A stretch of DNA of 7,480 nt from an uncultured Nitrospinaceae bacterium (GTDB taxonomy: Bacteria > Nitrospinota > Nitrospinia > Nitrospinales > VA-1): NCBI GenBank assembly GCA_913043155.1, contig CAJWLY010000077.1:1-7480 (forward strand), given 5' to 3'. Within the stretch, counting starts at the first letter, position 1. Each line of letters begins with the position of its first letter. The notes under the pieces were generated by a model that saw only the letters and a program-made list of their open reading frames with translations, searched no databases and was not told the DNA's origin. The position numbers and the translations under genes were made by a program. Below, piece after piece: positions 6,397-7,480 of the stretch.

Positions 6397-7480
6397 AGGT
6401 TTTATGGAGCACGACCGGGAGACCCCGGCTCCGCGTTCGATCGATGAGCGGTTGAAGGATCACAAAGAAATCTATCAGCCGTTTTCCGAAGAAAAATACA
6501 AGGTGCAGGGAGCTCGCTGCATGGACTGTGGTGTCCCGTTTTGCCAGGGCACAACCGGGTGCCCGTTGGGGAATATGATTCCGGACTGGAATGATATGGT
6601 TTATCGGGGCCAGTGGGAAGATGCAGTGGCCATGCTTCTTAAAACCAATAACTTTCCGGAATTCACCGGACGTATCTGTCCCGCACCGTGTGAGGGCGCA
6701 TGCGTGCTCGGCATCACCGAGTCACCGGTGACCATCTGCAAAATAGAAGAAAGCATCGCTGAAAAAGGGTTTGAGCAAGGCGTGATCAAGGCAAATCCAC
6801 CGCAAAAGCGAACGGGCAAGAAGGTGGCCATTGTTGGGTCGGGCCCGGCAGGGCTCGCCTGCGCCGCCCAGCTCAATACTGCGGGTCACCTGGTAACCGT
6901 TTATGAGAAATCGGATCGCGTGGGCGGTCTCCTCATGTATGGCATTCCGCACTTTAAACTGGATAAGGCCGTGGTCAAGCGCCGAGTGAAGCTGATGGAA
7001 GGAGAGGGGATTGTTTTTCGCACCGGCATCAATGTCGGGAGCGATATTTCCGTCGACGAGCTCAGGAAAGATTACGATGCGGTCGTGCTGTGTGGTGGAG
7101 CACAAAAGCCGAGAGATCTTCCTTTGGAAGGTAGGGACCTCGACGGCATACATTTTGCGATGGACTTCCTGCCCCAGCAGAACCAGCGCAACGAAGGTGA
7201 CACCATTCCGGAAAACATTTCGATCACCGCGAAAGATAAAAACGTGTTGGTCATTGGCGGTGGCGATACCGGATCGGATTGTCTTGGTACCTCGCTGAGG
7301 CAGGGGGCGAAGAAAGTTTATCAGTTCGAGCTTTTACCACAGCCGCCCGAGAAGCGTGCGGCTGGTAACCCCTGGCCGCAGTGGCCGCGAACGCTCCGCG
7401 TCAGTTCCTCGCACGAAGAAAACAGAACTCAGGTGACTGAGTACTGCGTTTCCAGTAAGAAGTTTTCCGGAAAGGACGGT
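6383..7480 (+). CDS. gltD: Glutamate synthase small (beta) subunit, cut by right edge
   Basis: GltD takes electrons from NAD(P)H through FAD and feeds them via Fe-S clusters to GltB. The 366 codons present start at a GTG that overlaps the gltB stop by 14 bases; it gives the usual N-terminus (MGAIKGFMEHDRE), whereas the next ATG (residue 8) would remove it. Residues 46-60 carry C-x2-C-G-x3-C-x5-C-P, and 99-107 carry CPAPCEGAC, the cysteine sets of the two [4Fe-4S] clusters. GSGPAG at 152-157 is the FAD-binding Rossmann loop, and GGGDTG at 292-297 the NAD(P)H-binding loop. NPWPQWPR near 330-337 is also typical. The family is about 480-490 residues, so roughly 120 residues, including the C-terminal FAD-contacting part, are missing off the edge. 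Related flavoprotein subunits (dihydropyrimidine dehydrogenase, NfnL-like) share this fold, but the position after gltB settles the assignment. Confidence 0.97.
   Translation, partial: MGAIKGFMEHDRETPAPRSIDERLKDHKEIYQPFSEEKYKVQGARCMDCGVPFCQGTTGCPLGNMIPDWNDMVYRGQWEDAVAMLLKTNNFPEFTGRICPAPCEGACVLGITESPVTICKIEESIAEKGFEQGVIKANPPQKRTGKKVAIVGSGPAGLACAAQLNTAGHLVTVYEKSDRVGGLLMYGIPHFKLDKAVVKRRVKLMEGEGIVFRTGINVGSDISVDELRKDYDAVVLCGGAQKPRDLPLEGRDLDGIHFAMDFLPQQNQRNEGDTIPENISITAKDKNVLVIGGGDTGSDCLGTSLRQGAKKVYQFELLPQPPEKRAAGNPWPQWPRTLRVSSSHEENRTQVTEYCVSSKKFSGKDG

Overview
The window is a stretch of ordinary bacterial chromosome holding central amino-acid and nitrogen metabolism. It has two gene blocks facing away from each other, with a long intergenic region of about 700 bases between them. 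Coding is dense, GC content is moderate, Shine-Dalgarno sites are bacterial, and NADPH-type glutamate synthase is encoded as separate large and small subunits in gltBD order. I see no phage, plasmid, IS, CRISPR, tRNA or rRNA. A Gram-negative, proteobacterial- or Nitrospinota-like host would fit, but this lineage guess is weak.

Left block (minus strand, 1-1156): a 209-residue protein with two CBS domains and a C-terminal ACT-like domain (AcuB-like) is followed 57 bp later by the N-terminal 156 codons of 2-isopropylmalate synthase (leuA), which runs off the left edge. The two may be co-transcribed. If so, a ligand-sensing protein travels with the first committed enzyme of leucine synthesis.

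Middle (1157-1860): no convincing conventional gene. The left end holds the leader and a weak candidate promoter for the CBS gene. The centre holds a 6-bp stem-loop, an orphan Shine-Dalgarno-like run and a perfect four-tract G-quadruplex motif. The right part is AT-rich and holds weak sigma-70-like and sigma-54-like promoter candidates, a possible 27-codon leader peptide, and a clear intrinsic-terminator hairpin that ends only 39 bp before the gltB start codon. The order short ORF, terminator, biosynthetic gene is the layout of a transcription attenuator and is the most interesting part of the window. gltB itself has no visible Shine-Dalgarno.

Right block (plus strand, 1861-7480): gltB, complete at 1511 codons, overlaps gltD by 14 bases. 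gltD starts at a GTG and is cut by the right edge after 366 codons. Together they make glutamate synthase (GOGAT): GltD oxidises NAD(P)H and passes electrons through Fe-S clusters to GltB, which hydrolyses glutamine and uses the ammonia to aminate 2-oxoglutarate. Glutamate from this reaction is the usual amino donor for the final transamination of leucine synthesis, so the two blocks are metabolically linked. No wholly new system is evident; the novelty, if any, lies in the control region of gltBD.
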